Positions 61,084-64,000 of a DNA stretch of 64,000 nucleotides are shown here, in pieces. Source of the stretch: Hydractinia symbiolongicarpus. Taxonomy: Eukaryota > Cnidaria > Hydrozoa > Anthoathecata > Hydractiniidae. The stretch covers positions 18,152,851 to 18,216,850 of the forward strand of contig NC_079877.1 in assembly GCF_029227915.1 (NCBI RefSeq), read 5' to 3'. The notes beneath the pieces are model-generated. The model worked only from the letters and a program-made list of their open reading frames with translations. It searched no databases and was not told the origin of the DNA. The translations under genes were made by a program, and so were the position numbers. Within the stretch, counting starts at the first letter, position 1; each line of letters opens with the position of its first letter.

Positions 61084-61640
61084 CTAGGTAGTGCTTGCAT
61101 ACTGAAGTTTTTTTAGAATGTTGTTTCTTTCCTCTTCCCGGCCTTTCGCAACTAGATGAGCACGCTCCTGTTCATTGATAGCGTTCACGATCTGTTTAAC
61201 ATGTTGACGTATCTGTTCCTTTAACAGCATATACTTTTTATGTTCCTGTGTGATGTGGGTGAACTCATAGTCGCTGACGACTCCGTTCTCAATGGCTTTT
61301 GAGATAAGATTAATGATGGAATTCAGCTTGGTCTCCGCAAGTAACCTTATAGTCTCATGCTTCTTAGATTTCACACCCAGCCTCTTCCTGGCGTTCCGCA
61401 GACCAGCCTGACCGATTCCGACGGCGATCGTGATCCCCCCATGGCTATACATAGGGGATCTCCCAAGCCCGTTGCTAACGCCCCGATCCCAATGCCCGAG
61501 GTGATAATGCTGATCAGCAGTCCATCGTCACAATACCTAACTCAGGTCCCATGCATCTTGAACTTCTTTGCGAGTCTGTTCCGCTCTTTAATCTCATCCC
61601 GCAGGTACTTTTCAATCTCTCCTATGTTCCCAAGTCTATC
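61084..61640 (-). pseudogene. Polinton-associated minus-strand protein (glycine-rich segment plus helical tail)
   Basis: The open part 61,452-61,084 begins GGITIAVGIGQAGLRNARKR, then KKHETIRLLAETKLNSI and VNAINEQERAHLVAKGREEE. A frame change near 61,450-61,530 separates an upstream stretch with IKERNRLAKKFKMHGT. The layout (charged helix, Gly/Ala/Ile-rich hydrophobic segment, long amphipathic helix) matches a protein repeatedly found beside Polinton genes in cnidarian assemblies, of unknown function. Its 3' end is also the tail fused to the truncated polymerase of the first relic. Confidence 0.6.
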
Positions 61641-61811
61641 ATTTTTTCAGTTTTAATTTCTTTGCAATGTGATGACAAAAAAATTACAGCTAAAAAACAT
61701 GGCTAGCCAGCTAGCTAGTACAGTAAATATAAGAAAAATATAAATGAAAATTAAACAGCAAATAGATAGCTATAGCTATCTATTTGTTGTTTTTTTACAC
61801 AAATAATTTTT

Positions 61812-64000
61812 TTAACTACTGTTTGGTAACAACCCAGTGTTCAAAATTATCATTCGTTCTTGATCAGATAGATCAATGTCTCTGTCCATCGTTATCTGTT
61901 TGCACGGTTTTATGTTAGATTTATTTGGAATAAATGCCAAGCACTTAATGTCAGGACAATAACGAAAATTACATTTTACAGCAAATGATTGCCCAATTGG
62001 TGTATAAAGACCTTCGACAACAACATGAAGTTGGTTTTTCCGAATTTCATTCTTGTAGTGCTTGCATTTCGGCGACTTTCCTCGTTGATTTTTCATACGT
62101 CTGACGATCCATATTTGGCTGTCCCTATTGTCGGGATATTTTTTAAATAGTTCATTCTCGCCATCATTACTTTTCACAACAGTATGCTGAACTGGAACTG
62201 CAAAAGAAGAAAGTGTATAAATATAAAAGTTTTTACTCATATCTTCTTTTAAGCACAACCTGAAATGCTTTCAGCTTATCCAACTGTTTTTATAAATTAG
62301 TACACTCTAGTGTATTCCCAAAAAAAATAGAGACATATGCCTACCTGGTTGTGTGGATTCTTGTGAATTGATCATTGTATAAACATGTTTATTTTCAATA
62401 GGTTCTTCCAAGTAACACCTCAGTGTTTTAAATTCACCATCCGTGTAACCAACTTGATGCAAAACTTTACTCTCAGGGCTACATTTGCAAATATTCAGTA
62501 AAATCCAAATCAAATGTTTGCACAATTGATTTCTATGTTGCATGAGAAATGGGCAGTCGCAATTTGGTGTAGTACTCATGATACATTGGTACGTATTCCA
62601 CAAAAAAGCTTTTTGTGTTGATGTGACTTGAAAACTTTTTCGCGACTTTAATTTAACCACATATTAATTTTCCTCCTTTCTGATGTTTTGTACTTTTAAG
62701 CTGTTTATGTCTTTCTTAGCTTTATGACATGGTCTTTTGTTCTGGCTGCTCTCGTTATCAGATGAAGATAATGGGGAACTTTGGTAGGCACTGAGTTGTT
62801 GTTGTTTTGGTCGCCCCTTTTTTCGTTCTTTCTCTGTTGGTGGCCTATGTTTGCAAGAAGGATCTGAAGGTTTCAGAGGATGAAGATGTTATTCCTTGCA
62901 TATCCATTTCCATGCATTATTGTTTTGCTTGATATTTTTGTTGACGAAGTAGAGCTCCGGTCTTATCTTCGTCACTTGGACCATTACCTAAAAAGTTCAG
63001 TGAATCAGCCAATCAGAATTGATTTTTAAATCATTGAAAATAATACACATAAAAATTCTTTCATGATACAATCTTTTTTATAACAGGATATTATTCATAT
63101 TTTAGGTTTACATTAAAACATAATGTTCACATTTTTTTCTATGTAAAACATCAAAATGGATTTTTAAAAACAAAAACACCTACCAAGAGATTCTATACCA
63201 TTTTGATATTACTTGTACATGGATTCCAGTATGATACTATGTGATACATCCTCTTTAGCTGCACTAAGTAAAGTTAAATTGATGCTGTTGTGATGTACAT
63301 GTGAGGCATGTATGACTTCAGCTTGGTTTGTGGTTGGTCCAAACATACTGTCTTATATGTCTTATATATTTTTGAATTTCTGTCGTTGTTTATCTTCAGC
63401 TCCGTTAAAGAGAGAGGACAAATACTAGGTTTATGATGTTATATATACAGTTGCTTCAGCTTTTCAAAAAAATTAAAAATGACTTAACAAAGTATTTTGA
63501 ATGCTTCACTACATTTTCCTTAAAATGAAATTCACAGTTGACAATATTTTTCACAACCTCTTCTGGAAAATGATCCATTGCTGCTTTCCAAAAAGCCCCA
63601 GCTTTGTCTGAGATTAAACCAAATGGATTAAACTTTGTATTATTTCCAAAACTCTCTTCCATCGCTTGATCCAATGTTTGCCAAAATATGTTGATATTGT
63701 GTGTTGACTCTCCTTCACATTCCATGACAGCTATTGGTATCTGTCGTTTTAAAACTCTGTGATATACACTCAGAGTTATTGTGTCATATCCAAAACACCT
63801 TTTAACTTGACCATCTATATGACCATATTCAGTGTTCATCAGTGTTTTTGAGTTACGGTCCATATTTTTCAAAATTTGTAGTTTAAACTTAAATGTTTTC
63901 AAAACGAAAGAAGGATTTTGGTTATACTTTTTGTCGTTGATTTTATATATCAAAAATTTATCTCTTTTATCAGTTTTTGTTTTCAAAATAGCAACTGCTT
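61812..64000 (-). CDS. MULE-type transposase gene with SWIM finger, 5' end beyond the window
   Basis: Minus-strand parts in order: the MULE core from the right edge to about 63,480 (TEYGHIDGQVKRCFGYDTIT, IPIAVMECEGESTHNINIFW, NPFGLISDKAGAFWKAAMDH with the second Asp, NCEFHFKENV). Next is a basic linker (KHRPPTEKERKKGRPKQQQ, 62,900-62,680). A SWIM finger exon follows (CDCPFLMQHRNQLCKHLIW, about 62,655-62,345). A last exon (about 62,197-61,812) has a Cys/His cluster (CKHY, CNFRYCPDIKC). The final intron is phase-consistent (donor GTAGGC after CCAG, acceptor TTTTGCAG). The position of the first catalytic Asp shows MNTEYG, so it may be missing or lie off-window. Stops between blocks (near 62,650 and 63,450) may be introns or decay. 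It could be an active MULE, a relic or a domesticated gene. Confidence 0.6.

Larger units (their letters stand above)
60590..61660. mobile_element. Second, rearranged Polinton/Maverick relic
   Basis: It carries the same modules as the relic at 8-10.5 kb: the small hydrophobic peptide with its upstream sequence, the degraded C-terminus of the 159-codon protein, the TTTTATAGG..CTATAAAA convergent spacer (61,018-61,049), and a minus-strand gene. A 73-bp segment of the minus-strand gene is duplicated identically, in the same orientation, at 60,835-60,907 and 61,345-61,417. There it replaces most of the 159-codon gene. This shows a rearrangement after the element split. Confidence 0.7.

Noticed and set aside
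1-64000. Bacterial contamination or phage island because of the YqaJ, MULE and polymerase B hits
   Set aside because: Spliced genes, SINE, LINEs, DIRS and AT-rich introns throughout; those domains belong to eukaryotic mobile elements here.

Overview
This is eukaryotic, AT-rich, intron-bearing genomic DNA. It is almost certainly from a cnidarian-like animal, and I lean to a hydrozoan or close relative. Two or three multi-exon host genes with canonical GT..AG splice sites and matching codon phases lie in a dense, nested bed of decayed transposons. The transposon types (DIRS, BEL/Pao, PIF/Harbinger, THAP/YqaJ ISL2EU, pogo, Polinton/Maverick, MULE, LINEs) are those common in Hydra, Hydractinia and coral assemblies. 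The phylum call is inference from family resemblance; no search was run.

Layout. 1-1.7 kb: no clear gene. 1,671-5,603: a complete but frameshifted pogo/jerky-type DNA transposon with terminal inverted repeats (TIRs) and TA target duplication. 6-7.6 kb: foldback repeats and an orphan ORF. 8.1-10.5 kb: a Polinton/Maverick relic with convergent virus-like genes. 11.2-16.9 kb: a DIRS tyrosine-recombinase retrotransposon whose gag is split by a PIF/Harbinger element (11,466-13,890). 16,904-17,427: a G-run-rich TIR foldback element.

17,569-32,353 (minus strand): a ten-exon coiled-coil gene that I identify as CEP63/DEUP1, a centriole-assembly protein. Its largest intron (18,674-29,098) holds a reverse-transcriptase relic split by a second Harbinger (21,100-23,863). 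It also holds an ISL2EU-like element (24,184-28,882: THAP transposase plus convergent YqaJ/SWIM protein), which itself carries a tRNA-derived SINE and a hAT-like foldback.

32.4-40.8 kb: tandem repeats, then a BEL/Pao element (gag, RNase H, integrase) interrupted by a LINE tail. This abuts a minus-strand retroelement with a zinc-finger N-terminus, followed by a LINE relic. 41,471-50,563: the 3' part of an unrecognised host gene (seven phase-consistent exons). Its long intron holds a head-to-tail array of ~585-bp repeats packed with TGACGTCA palindromes.

52,940-58,604: the most interesting gene. It is a six-exon transcription factor of 364 codons with an N-terminal SNAG repressor motif, an HNF1-type atypical POU-specific domain and five zinc fingers. 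I know of no named family with that combination. Its fifth intron holds a ~1.5-kb satellite with higher-order periodicity. 59.4-59.9 kb: an integrase-core relic. 60.6-61.7 kb: a second, rearranged Polinton relic sharing modules with the first. 61.8 kb to the window end: a MULE-type gene with SWIM zinc finger, open at the right edge.

The two host transcription and centriole genes appear intact in splicing phase. Nearly every transposon ORF carries stops or frameshifts, often in A-runs. In several places the nesting order (host intron, then retroelement, then DNA transposon) can be read directly from target duplications and restored reading frames.
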